Assembly: GCA_015039465.1 (NCBI GenBank)
Contig: MU130553.1
Span: forward strand, 1 to 64,000
DNA from: Phlegmacium glaucopus
Taxonomy: Eukaryota > Basidiomycota > Agaricomycetes > Agaricales > Cortinariaceae
DNA length: 64,000 bases
Reading direction: 5' to 3'
The notes under the pieces: model-generated
The model's database searches: none
What the model was told of the DNA's origin: nothing
Seen by the model: only the letters and a program-made list of their open reading frames with translations
Shown here: piece after piece, positions 34,195-45,300 of the stretch
How positions within the stretch are numbered: position 1 is the first letter of the stretch
Layout of the letters: each line of letters starts with the position of its first letter
Translations under genes and position numbers: made by a program

Positions 34195-34895
34195 CAGGGA
34201 TGCCAAAGTTCAGTTCTGAACCAGTCCAGAGAACCAGAACCAACCAAACCAAACCAAGTTTCTGGTTCAGTTCTGGTTCTGGTTTGGCCTCAGCCATCTG
34301 GTTCTGGTTCTGGTTCTTGATTGGCCAGGGATCTGAGAACCAGTTCTGAGCCACTATATCCCAAGGCAAACATTTAAGTAATATATTTACTTATTCACAC
34401 CATTTCACAGGTTAAATGGCACAATGTACCTGTATCTGTAATGAAAATATTTATTCAAGTCACCAACACAATATATTTCCAATCAGAATACATCATTTTT
34501 TGGTCTGGCATAGTACATAATCAATAATATGTCTCATTTACTATATTACTTCAGGTTTTATTAATATTAATATACTCCTATTGCAAGGAATCCAATTCAA
34601 AGTTGTCACTAGTTGGCAAAATGATTTAGTAGTATTTTTTCTTTTCATGTTTACTTTTAGTGATGTCATAGTTATAACACCAATACTACAAACTTCTGGC
34701 CTTAGATTTCAAGATATATTTATTTCTAAGAAATAAGATGTAATTTTAGAAAATAAAATTTAAAATGAGAATTTCTTGTCTAATTGGCGATATCCTAACA
34801 AAAGTCTGTTTTTAACTGGTTCTTATGGTTCAAACTGGTTCTGGTTCTGAGAAAATGGGTCCCAAACCAAACCAAACTGAACTTTGGCGTCCCTA
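34195..34895. mobile_element. Non-autonomous hAT-type element, CAGGGATGCCAAAG family (~700 bp)
   Basis: The left end is CAGGGATGCCAAAGTTCAGT; the right end is the complement of TAGGGACGCCAAAGTTCAGT. The flanks ATAATAAC and ATATTAAC form a near-perfect 8-bp duplication. Subterminal CTGGTTCTGGTT/AACCAAACC units are arranged in opposite orientation at the two ends. No ORF of note. Confidence 0.8.
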
Positions 34896-35389
34896 ATATT
34901 AACAGTAAGACTCATATTGCTTGCATATTGCCATGCAAAGCAATGGCCCACAAGTTACAACCCAAGTATTTTATTGATAACCAAGTAAATTCTCTACAGA
35001 AATCCTAATACAGACAGTTTGGTTCAAACTGATTTAAGGTTTTCACCCATGCTACCAATCAATATTGCCTGTGATGGGATGGTGTGCAACCCTAGTTCAC
35101 CTAGTTTCCTTGACCAAACTGAAAGTTTGACTCTCAGCTTGCTCTCAGCTTTCAGAGAGGACTGAACTTTGTTGGTATTAACAACCGTAGATTCACAGAG
35201 TGGCCCATTAACCACATTTGGTAATAGCGCCATAGAGTTACTAAGTGGCCAGTGTGGCACTGGCCACTGACCTTCCATCCCATTGTTCCAATTGTATATA
35301 TATACTAGACTACTAGACTGCTTAATCTCAGTCTGTTGTATCGAGACTGAGGTGAGCAACTTCTTTTGTATACATTAAGCAACTTCACT
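34896..35389. other. No gene recognised; R1-related fragment
   Basis: CACCCATGCTACCAATCA (about 35,043) recurs from the R1 end at about 20,045. The minus ORF at 35,024-35,359 (111 codons) resembles nothing I know. Confidence 0.4.
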
Positions 35390-35397
35390 AACTGTAC

Positions 35398-36002
35398 TAG
35401 TGTTTAAAAGTCCGGTCTGGTCCAGTTTTTTGACCCTCAGGACCTTTAACCGAGACTGTAACTGGTCCACCTCGGTCCTAGGACCAAAAAAGACCGAACT
35501 GGACCGCTTAGGACCAGTTTACATCGGTTTTTTTTGGTCCTAGGGCTGGTCCTGGTCCTAACTGGTCTTAATCAGTCTGTAACTGGTCTTCTGCTGACAA
35601 ATATATATTTTTGTATCAAAAACGGTTGTTAAGTTTAATAATAGCTTCCAAACAAGCCCAAGAACATTAAATTTCGTTAGGATTTGGATTTTCTACAGTA
35701 ATACTAGTAAAATGCCTTATTTTAGCGAATATTTTAGACTATTTTACAGATCTATTTATTTCTCAGCCAGTCTTTGTTGGACTTTTATGATCTTGGGCTC
35801 GTTGGAAAGGGGTAAATTAGGACTACCATTTTGCTAGTTCAAACCAGTCTGAACCTCAAAAGACCAGTTAATTGAGACCAGTCTTTTTTTGGTCTTGATT
35901 CTCAAAAATCAAAAGACCGGACCATTGGTCTGGTCTTTTTCTGGTCCAGTCCGGTCTGGTTACGGTCTTTTTCCGGTCTCGTAACCGGACCTTCAAACAC
36001 TA
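35398..36002. mobile_element. Non-autonomous hAT-type element, TAGTGTTT family (605 bp)
   Basis: It begins TAGTGTTTAAAAGTCCGGTC and ends with the complement of TAGTGTTTGAAGGTCCGG. The flanking AACTGTAC is perfect on both sides (35,390-35,397 and 36,003-36,010). It is the second member of the family at 7,346 and carries the same inverted GGTCC/ACCGG subterminal arrays. Confidence 0.93.
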
Positions 36003-36010
36003 AACTGTAC

Positions 36011-37102
36011 ATAGTATTGTATTGTGATATTATCACACCTTATCTAGCGGTTAAATCTCTACAAACTTAACCAGACTTTAGCAACACTGACTAGGGCCAA
36101 CCAACCCGTTATGGTCACATAGTGATGTGCAGGCTTGGTGATATGTTTGCAGTGAGTTGTTAGTGAAATGGTGTAAAACACCATAACATTGACAAAACAC
36201 TACTAAGGTGTTGCTCGGGTCTCCTAGAAAGTATGACCATTCCCTTATTTAATTCTGTACACACATGTATGGTTTGTTTTACTTTATAGTTGTAATAAAC
36301 TTTGTTCTAATTTTCAAAGACCAACTTCAACCCAATTTGACAATCAATGTCAATAATCAAGAGTATTTGGTAACCAATACCAATTTGACAACCAGTGTCA
36401 TAAACAATATATTTGACCGGGATGCTAGCACTTCCCAACTCTAGTTCACACAATGTAAAACCAAGAAGGTAGCTGGGCGCAATCCGACAAGTTTTTCTAT
36501 CTTACTTATACAAAATAAAACAATAAACTATTAGTGTAATTGTTATTTGGTTTGCTGTGACCCGTTATTGGTCCCTCCACAACCCATTATTATTCTTATT
36601 GTTATTCCGGCTAATTATTTGTAACTGTTCTGCAAATATCCCTTTTGGGTTTGCATCCAGTAGCCCGGCTCTCTTTATTTACTCATGTGTTCTTTTTGTA
36701 ACACTTGTGACTTTACTTTGGTTAGAGTACACGTCTTCATCTTCTACCTTTAGACATAGCTCCAGATGCACCGGATAAATCCCCTCGTAGTGTAGACTTA
36801 ATATTTACATAATATTGTAATATATTCCCTGCTAGCTGTCACGGATATTTGTGGTTTTAGCCAGGAAGTTCAATTATTAGACAGTGTGACAATTAGGTGA
36901 ATTCACACCATAATATATCTCCAGCCTTATGCTGTGAACCTTTCATTACAATTTCTGTTTAATCAACTGGTGTAGTCACCACCAATGACCCTCTCTGTGC
37001 CAGATTGCATCAATAGTTTAGTTTTTTTAATTATTTATTTAGGGAAATCCAGAAAAATGTGCATATCCGTGCATATACACATGTACACCATATCATCGGC
37101 TC
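36011..37102. other. No gene recognised
   Basis: The TTGACAACCAATGTC/CAATTTGACAACCAGTGTCA phrases at 36,335-36,410 are short direct repeats. This may be part of an older retroelement, but no domain is visible. Confidence 0.4.
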
Positions 37103-37432
37103 TGTCAGGGGACACCTATTGTGTCCGCCTCTATGCTTGCTTAGTATGTACTTACCTTCACTCAACTCTATGATCGTACCCCATACCACATCCCTTATCC
37201 TGCTCCTCATGTTCTCCCTTCTATTTTAGTAGTAGTCGTCCCTTCACCGATGACATCTTGACAGATGTCAGTTTATATTTAGGTTATCTTTACCTCGTCC
37301 TACCTTCTATTACATCCTAGCTGTATATAGTTGAATTGGCTCCCACACCTGTAGTATATAGATGAAAGGTGGTTATCAAAGATAACCACCTTTGTATTCA
37401 ACTTGGTTCCCAGGTTCTAACATCCCCTAACA
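37103..37432 (+). mobile_element. Solo LTR of the hairpin family (330 bp)
   Basis: It begins TGTCAGGGGACACCTATTG, ends ATCCCCTAACA, and is flanked by perfect GGCTC (37,098-37,102 and 37,433-37,437). GTAGTATATAG is the likely TATA box, followed by the 13-bp hairpin at 37,365-37,393. Confidence 0.92.
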
Positions 37433-37437
37433 GGCTC

Positions 37438-37852
37438 GGTTCCCCATGGCCTGCAGAGGGCCCAACAAATTTTAAGCCTGAGCCACAGGCCATCAAAAGC
37501 CCAAGCTGGCCCAAGCTCAGGGCCTAGGCCTGAGACGGGTGACAGGCTACCTGCAGAAACTGTCCAAACAGTGTGCCACATCACACAAAATTGTCTGTTT
37601 TCACCGTCTTTGGTGAGAAATTAGTCTTACAACACACTTAGATGCCATGTAACATAGGTAAACATAAATTATAAGCATTGAAAATTTCATAAACATGATT
37701 AATGATGCTATATGTGCACTACGGCCTGAAGCCGCAGCTCGGGGCTCACCAAAATCAAAGCCTGAGCCCCAGGCTGTACAAAGCTTGTAGCCAGGAGCTA
37801 ATCACAGACTCTGAGGCTACTGGAGCAGTGGCCTTTGGTAAATAATTCAACT
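37438..37852. repeat. GCCTGAGCC/AGGCC motif cluster
   Basis: AAGCCTGAGCCACAGGCC near 37,475 and AAGCCTGAGCCCCAGGCT near 37,755, together with GGCCTAGGCCTGAG and CCCAAGCTGGCCCAAGC, form a motif-rich block on both sides of an AT-rich centre. It is probably another short non-autonomous element, but its ends were not found; here the repeats are direct. Confidence 0.45.
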
Positions 37853-38259
37853 TAAGGTAGGGGTCATTAGGAACCAGCTAACTTATGTAAGCCATTATAT
37901 AAGCGGCAAAATGTTGGGTTCAAAAAACAAAACAAAAAACAAAAAAGTAGGGGAAATGAACAGAAATGTGTTGAAATTTTATTTATTTATTTATTGATGT
38001 AGTATACTTTTGCTCATGCTCGTATTTGAGCTTTAGAGCCATGTCTGGGGGCAATAGGGTAGCTCAAAGTTGGCCACATTCACCGTAGCATTTCACTTTC
38101 ATGCTTCTGATGTAGTTATATAATCATATTTTCAATGTCCGGTGTGACAAGAATGTGACCAGTCGGATCTGGGTCGTGTCGTCATGTTGGGTCTCCTTCC
38201 TTTTGTCTGCATTCGTTCTTATTCACTCAGCTATAAGTTAACCATAGGCTCTATCCAAT

Positions 38260-39564
38260 ATGCCACCAAAAACCACCAAACCCAAGATCCCGGATATTCC
38301 CTGGGGAGATGATAACAACCGACTTGTCTGGGCATTCCTCACAGAATGCAAGAAAGACATCAATTATAAGGTCCTCTTTGGCAAAAAGGAGACAACGGAG
38401 GTATGTTAAAAGTGTTATGAGTGTTTACTGCTCTGATTCTCAGTATAATTTCCCAAAAAAATAGAACACAAGCGGAGACTCCAAAATAACCGTGTTCAAG
38501 CAGATTGCGCAAGTAATCCTGCTGGAACTCTTTGCTGTGGATGGAACTACGGTTGCTAACCGGTTGAAAGGACAACTTGAAAGGTGCGTTCTCACTCTAT
38601 ATTTCACTTTTAATGTACTACAATTTATTTATTAACAAAAGGCTCATGAAAATGTACTGGAAACATGCCGCTCATCTTCAACAAACTGGTGGTGGACTAG
38701 AGGATGAAAGTTCACAAGACGAGCGCCTGAAATACTACATTCCTGGTTCGGGCCCAGATGAATCAACTCCTGGAGATGCTGTCAACCTTTGGCGCACATA
38801 TTTTCTTGTTTCATTAATTTTCAATCTGATGTCTCTTCTAATAGAACAAATAGAAAAAGACTTTAAGTTCTTCCCACGTTTGCACAGGATATTTGCATTG
38901 CGTCCCAATGTGACCCCGATTGTAATAACCACTGCTCTTGGTCCTCAGGGTTGGAAGACGGTCTGGTACCAGTCTCCAGACAATACACCTACCAGCCATG
39001 CAACAAACACTGTGGTTCCGACTAATGGGCCTCCTCCTTCTACCCCAGCTCATTCTACCCCTGCTCATTCTCCCTCTTGCACATTTGGGACAGATGTCAC
39101 ACAGGCTGTCATCAACGAGACTCCAGATATTTTGCTATCGACACCTGCCACCTTAGTACTGCCTCTTGATTCTTCTGCCAGGTGTGCTCCTAAGTCATCA
39201 GGAGTTTCATGGGAGGCTATTGAAAAGGCTCATTCATATATTGAGAAGGTGCCACAGAAACGGACCTTACTTGATACTCTTATTGAGTTGCAAGAGTATG
39301 TTCCTCTCTCTGTTGCTTCTTATCCCACTAAATGAAATTTTTGATAGGAAGAATACCAAGATGTGGAATGATGAGATGAAGGAGAAGCTGCTCATCCAGA
39401 AACAAGCTCATGTTCTTGAAGAATTTAAGCTTGGGCTTGTGGATAAGGAGCAATATCTGGAGAAGATTGCAGAACTTGATGGAGGTAGCCGTCCTGCAAA
39501 ATGTCAGGATACTCATCAGTTTTCACCTAATTGGGATGATTCAGATTGTTATGCCGCTGATTGA
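38260..39564 (+). CDS. Myb/SANT-like DNA-binding protein of the Harbinger element (spliced)
   Basis: Exons 38260-38400, 38465-38583, 38642-39295 and 39348-39564 join in frame with GT-AG introns of 64, 58 and 52 nt, giving about 376 residues. The start reads MPPKTTKPKIPDIPWGDDNN and leads into a tryptophan-bearing Myb/SANT-like helix (RLVWAFLTECKKDI). A central conserved block holds KDFKFFPRLHRIFALRPNVT and VITTALGPQGWKTVWYQ, followed by a Pro/Thr-rich linker and a charged C-terminal helix (MWNDEMKEKLLIQKQ). A 51-nt segment at 38,794-38,844 (GC-AG ends) can be spliced or read through without changing frame. In PIF/Harbinger elements this second protein helps the transposase bind DNA and enter the nucleus. 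No stop breaks the model. Confidence 0.75.
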
Positions 39565-39805
39565 TAATCTTTCCCTCTCTTAATTTCTCTCCTTCTCTCC
39601 TTAATATTTACAACCAATATTATATTCACTGATCCTTATTACATTTATTGCTCTTTATTCCATAGATACCCACTGAGCTAAATTATGTTACATCTCTCTG
39701 AATGCCATCAATTCTGCAACAAGTTCTTTTCTTTTGTCTCATCTTCCCCATCCATCAGAGTATCTTGAACCCCACAGTCTTTATCATCCTCTGTATGGCT
39801 GTGTT

Positions 39806-41001
39806 CCCCTCAAAAGTGGGCTGCAGATTTTGAACCCTCAACATCAATGATGAGGTTATGAAGGATAATAGCTATTGTAATCCAGCGGCATGCTGCATGG
39901 TGGTCCTGTTTTGATTGGATATTAACTCGGAGGCCACGAAGACATTGGAATCGACCTTTTAAAGCACCCATGCAATGCTCTGACCGTACACACAAAGGTG
40001 AGCAACAACCTTGTCAAATAAAGAATTTGCCAGATCATCAGAAGCTGGTTTCTTGTGAACTGGGATCATACAAGAATTGACAGCATATGCAGAATCAGCC
40101 CAGGCAAATTCCTCCCCATCAAAAAACCAGTCTGGATATTTTGCAGCTGTAGTATGTTCAAAGGCTGTTGCATCATGAGCTGAGCCAGTCATCCCATGTG
40201 AGTAGTCAACAATTCGCAGATTTGAGGGTGTGTTTCCAATCTGTGCAAGTTTTAACTGATGTTGGAAACATATAAGCAAAAGACTCACTTGTGCATTAAG
40301 ACCATAGTTTGCTTTCCTTGTATAATATGCATCACCATTGAGTCCCGGTTTTTTGTAGAGTACAATGATGGTCCCATCATACATTACCCAACCCTCTCGC
40401 ATCTTTCCTCGGAAGCCAATATGCTCATCTACCCATTTCTTCTCTACCTCCTTCTCAGCTGAGGTTAACCTTCATACAAAGAAGTCATGAAGGATTCAAT
40501 TGCCACAAAACACCTGTCTGTGTAATTCTCAACAGAACCCTCAGAACAGCCAGCTTGTCGTGCTATATCCTCTATAGAAGCTCCATTGCCATATCGCCTC
40601 ATTCAAAAAAGGGTAATGGCTAGTTGCTGTTCAACAGGTGTTTGAGCATTGTTTGAGTTGTTTGTGAAGACAGGATGTTCCTCAATCAAGGTCGGGATGG
40701 TTTTAAAAACAATGGGAGTAACACGGAGCATGCTGATAAAGCAGTGGTGATTTCCGGGGTTCTCTGCAAAGTCCCAGACAAGCTGCATATTTCCGAGCCT
40801 TGGAACAGTTGGTCGTCCATTTGGATAACATGTGAGGAGGATGGAGAGGAGAGTGTTAATGTCAAGATCATTTTCCCTTTGTCTATGTTCAAGTGTTTGT
40901 TGGTCCGTAGGTGTAAAAATTTGACGCATAAGCATTGATAGGATGTATTGGTTCAGAAGGTCATCATGTACCGAGAGTGGTGGCATTTGTTTCAATGACA
41001 A
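39806..41001 (-). pseudogene. PIF/Harbinger DDE transposase, broken
   Basis: Minus strand. Part 1 (41,001-40,603) ends VEQQLAITLF then a TGA where the helix-turn-helix region MRRYGNGASIEDIARQAGCS continues in the same frame. Around 40,470 the frame shifts before LTSAEKEVEKKW. Then KMREGWVMYDGTIIVLYKKP and GDAYYTRKANYGLNAQ reach a 48-nt in-frame intron (about 40,243-40,290), followed by LRIVDYSHGMTGSAHDATAF and FAWADSAYAVN. A TG insertion in a TGTG run at about 39,990 shifts the frame before VRSEHCMGALKGRFQCLRGL and the C-terminal ITIAIILHNLIIDVEG. The DDE catalytic residues appear to be covered by VMYDG, DYSHG...HDATAF, FAWADSAY and EHCMGALK. One nonsense and two frameshift lesions make this copy inactive. 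Confidence 0.85.
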
Positions 41002-41127
41002 TTGAAGATTGCAATATCTCGATGAATTGCTTGTGACACAGCGGACTTCAAAATATGATTATATAACTACATCAAAAGCGTGAAAGCGAAATGCTACGGC
41101 AAATGTGGCCAACTTTGAACTACCCTA

Positions 41128-41507
41128 ATATATGATGACCAAGTTGGCCCAAGCAGCTTCTGGACTGGTTAAACCTTGGCTGTAAGCACTGATGAACCAA
41201 GCAGCACAGTTTACATAACTGATCAATCAATTGATCAATAAGATTGCTCAGCCATGGCAACAAAAAAAAAAGCTCACCGTTGGATCTGAACATGAGGCAC
41301 ACCATTGAGGCATGCTTTTATGTTCTTTTCCATTTCCTTCACTTGTCTTTGGGCTTGTTCTGTACATCAGTTTCACAGCACCCAATATTGTCCAATAAAA
41401 TTCAGCTTGCAGTGATATTTGGGATATATTTACAAGGTGCTTTTGTTGTTCTGCTCATTTTTAATGCTTTCTGATGTGGTTTAGCTACGCTTTGTTAGTT
41501 TTTTGGG
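41128..41507. other. Interior of the outer element between two nested insertions
   Basis: 380 bp with no ORF. The palindrome TGATCAATCAATTGATCA lies at about 41,220-41,237. Confidence 0.55.
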
Positions 41508-42399
41508 GTGGTAGGCAAGGGTACTTGGGTAACTGAAAGAAATATACAGGGTCAATTTTTTTGCTAAGGCCAGGTTAGCTGGACTAACTAACTATGTAAT
41601 CAGGCACAATTCCAAAAATGGTAATATGACATCACTTTTGCAGGTGCTTGGCCCGCGCTTGCCCAGACGCCTCACAAGCCTCACAAATCCACTTTGATGG
41701 TGCTTGTTCGAGGTCTACACACAGAAGGTGATACTGCAACACATGAGTCAAAGGTATATACTGTATCTGGGGCTGTAGAACCTACCCATCGGGTTTCACA
41801 CCCAGGTTGCCAGCACTCAATTTTGGATCCATTCAAGTTGACACCAGGCTTCACCACCTCTCCACACAAGCATCTATTGAGGACACCAACATGATGAACG
41901 GCCCTCTTGTGCCTACTTCAGCCAGATGCCTCAAAAGCCTCCTCGCCTTCTGGGTTAGTACCTTGGATTTCCACAACCGGTGGTGGAATGGCAGGGACAA
42001 TAACAGTATCGTCGCGGGGAGGCACCTCGTTTGTATCCTTCATATTCAGGTCAGTACAAACCTTGGAATTTAGTAATGAATACTCACACTGTCGTTGTCC
42101 TCATGTTCTGTCACTTCTTTGATGTTCAAAATCAGTTTGTTGTTGACAGCTGCTTCTCCCACGTCAACTTGAAGTTGAACCTCCTCAGACATTGGCAAGG
42201 TTTTGGTGGGGTCCATGAACTTGATCGTCGGTTCAGAAGCTTCTCTTTGTCCTTCCCTTTCATCCACATCTCCCTCTGCATGAGTACTCTCCTCATCTTC
42301 ATGTTAGAACAAAATTTAAAACACAATACCTGACAGGTATGTGGGCGCAATGATTCTTGGAGACCACCAAAGGCAGAATCTTTGATTTTTTAGTACGTT

Positions 42400-45300
42400 T
42401 CACAACGACATTCTTATGCTTTGCCCATATCTTCTTCATTTTCAGCCGTCTCGAAGTTTGAAAGTTTCCAAATATGTTTGTATTTCAAGATTGGTGCGGA
42501 TTTTTGGGTTTCTTGGAAGTGAGACTTCATGAAATATTTCCAGATGGCAGGAGCAGTTTTTGCGCAGAGAGGGCATGTGACAGGGACATTTGAACATGGA
42601 GAAGATGGAGAAGATTCAGCGGCAACACTGTATGAATACTTTGCCTTCATTAAACAACCTCGAGATAATATTTGATTAATTTTTAAACTGCCATTGGCAC
42701 CTTTTCCTTTTGTCAAAAAGAATTCGCAGAATGGTGGTGGCCGGAGGCACAAACCACATAGCTCAGTTGATTGAGTCATGCCTGGATTGTGGAGAATATG
42801 AGCGCCAATATGCTCAAGTACTCGTTGGCCTTGCAAGATATCAAGTATCACTGTTGGAGAACAATGCAGGCAGCTTGAGGTTCCATTCTCCTCAACTTCT
42901 TGGTGGGTCTCACAGACAAAACATGCCCTACCTGATCAACCGCAGTTAGGATCCAACTCAATTAGCTCAATATGTTATTTACTCACCTGATGCCTCGCAA
43001 TATGGGAATTCTTGACTTGGCATGATCTTTGGGACATTCCTTAGGTGAGACGCCATTAGACCTCAGAAGATACTCGCAGTCAGTGCAACTAGAACCGAGC
43101 TCTGGAATAAATAGGATGGAATATTGATATGTGTCATTGAAATAGTTGGATTCATGACCTGAATGAGGCGGCCAGGGACTGTAAATGAGCGTTCTTGGAT
43201 TGTATATGTTCTCCAATCATTTTTTTGACTAGGATCATCGTCCAACGTTGCAGGGCGTACACTGAGCATTTGATATGAGATCGTGATGGTGTCCTCATTG
43301 AGCATTTCAATTGGAACAAACAGCACAGAATTTCCATCAATTTTTATATCATTTACCTCACCAATGCATATCCAGAAACACTTTTCGGAATGAAGAAGGG
43401 TGGCAATGGGATCCGAGATAACCAGAACCTCAGTTTCGTCAGCTGGGAAAACGGGCTCTGAGTTGCCAATGTTCATGTCTGAATCCTTGTTCATAATGTA
43501 TCGCTGGACATCTTGGACCTGTTTCAGTCGATCTGTAGAGCCAGCATGCTTTCGGAACTTGCTGTATCGGGCAAGCGCACGCAATTTGACAATCTCACTA
43601 CCGTTGATGAGAATTGTGCAATTGAATTCTTTTCGGCTGATTTCTGTTCCAGAGTGAGGCACAGTTTCCAAGGCTGCAAGTTCATGCAAGGTATCTTCAA
43701 CTTCGACCCAGGCCTCCAGCTCTTCAACAGAGTTGTTTCTTCCAGGATTTGGGTTTGTCAGTTGAGAGGAAGGGGTGGTAGACAGGGCCAGGTCTTCTAG
43801 ACTTTTGTCAATGTCATCTTCTGCTGGGGGGGCATCAAACAAGAGTACTCCAAAGGGTGCAAGGATATCAACACCTGGAGTTGTCTTCATTTCCATAAGG
43901 ATGAGTTCAACAAAGGTGCATTCATCCTCAACAAGATGCCTCCCACGATTCCAGGAGGTTTGGAGGGATACGTCCTTGACCTTGACGTTACCTCTCCACG
44001 ATGAAGGTTTGATATGGTTGGCACTGTCAGGAATTTCTTTGGATTCCCGTGAAAGTGCTGGCAGCTTCAGTCGCCGAGGAGCTTGATCCCAGTGGGGGTA
44101 TTTGGCAAGTATATTGGAAACCTCTGTTGTTCCGGCAAGGCGACAGACAAGCTGTAGTAAATCCAAATTGGTATCATTTCTGACCATAGTGCGAAGGATC
44201 CCAAATAATTCTTCCAAGCAATCAGTTGCCAGGAGAATAATCCACAATTCCCCATCATGGTCATCGATTTTTGCCTTCGCCACACAGAATAATATGTTTT
44301 TGATCATGAGCAATGAGCATGAGATTGATGTAAAGGTTTGTCGGGATGAAGTCTTTCTTTGCTGACTTGTAGAGTGCAAGAGCAAGATGGGCTGCAGCAC
44401 TGAGATGTTTGATCTGCTCTGAAAGTGAGAGATTGACACATAGGTATGGGAATACCATGTGGTATAAAAATTTCCCCAGTATCCAAACCGCCTCATGAGC
44501 CTTTTGAAATCCAGGATGAGGGTTTTTGGAAATGCGAGGCAATGTCCAGATGTCCTTCAGCATGTCGAAGGCCATCTTAACATCTTGTTGATCTTCTGGG
44601 TTAAATAGAGCTTGGACATGCTCTGCTGACAATCCACTTGACTTGAAATGATCCTTCAGGATGCCAGGCTTGATTCGGAAACCATTAATTACAACCCCCC
44701 GATGGCGGAGAAAAAGGTTGTGGAAATGTTTGAAAATGTGTTTCCAATCTTTGTCATATGTGAGATCATCATCGCCAACATGGAGATTCAGGAAGGTGAG
44801 AGGTTTTAAAAGAGAATATATCAGCGAGTCTGTGGATAGCTGATGTTTGAAAGTGAGGTGAATAAAGGCAGCACCCCAACGGCTTTCCCCATCTGAGGCA
44901 ATCAACACAACTCGAAGTCTTGTTGTTTCCTGGAGATTATTCACACCATCAAGGACTGTTTGAATTAAATTAGCATGTTCTTCCCCTGTTTCTTGCTTGC
45001 AGTCCCCAGATACAAGGACAGGCCGGCCAGGGTATATGCAGTTGTCTTTGCATAGCATTCCCAGCGCAGCAACAGTGGCCTAAAATAGAATCCAATCAAG
45101 CCTCGATGCGGAAGCAAATATTACCCAAAATGGAACTTTCTCACCTCTCCTGCATAATGAACAACCCCCTCGTCAAGACATCAATACAGTTCCTCCAAAT
45201 CTCCTTCATTTATAAACTCCATTGAGGTCCTGCTAGCATGTTGCCTACACACTCTGAGGAATAAGTTGGTTTTTGGGTCCCAACGGATGCGTTTCTCAGT

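Larger units (their letters stand above)
38055..41127. mobile_element. PIF/Harbinger transposon (3,073 bp) with ~80-bp inverted repeats
   Basis: The left end TAGGGTAGCTCAAAGTTGGC (38,055) and the complement of TAGGGTAGTTCAAAGTTGGC at the right end (to 41,127) begin inverted repeats that continue for about 80 bp with under ten differences. The element carries the two genes typical of the superfamily, a Myb/SANT-like protein (+) and a DDE transposase (-), arranged convergently. TA flanks both ends. Confidence 0.9.

Noticed and set aside
38577..39335. Single-exon 252-codon version of the Myb-like gene
   Set aside because: It begins inside exon 2/intron 2 without an ATG and misses the conserved N-terminus and C-terminus that splicing restores.
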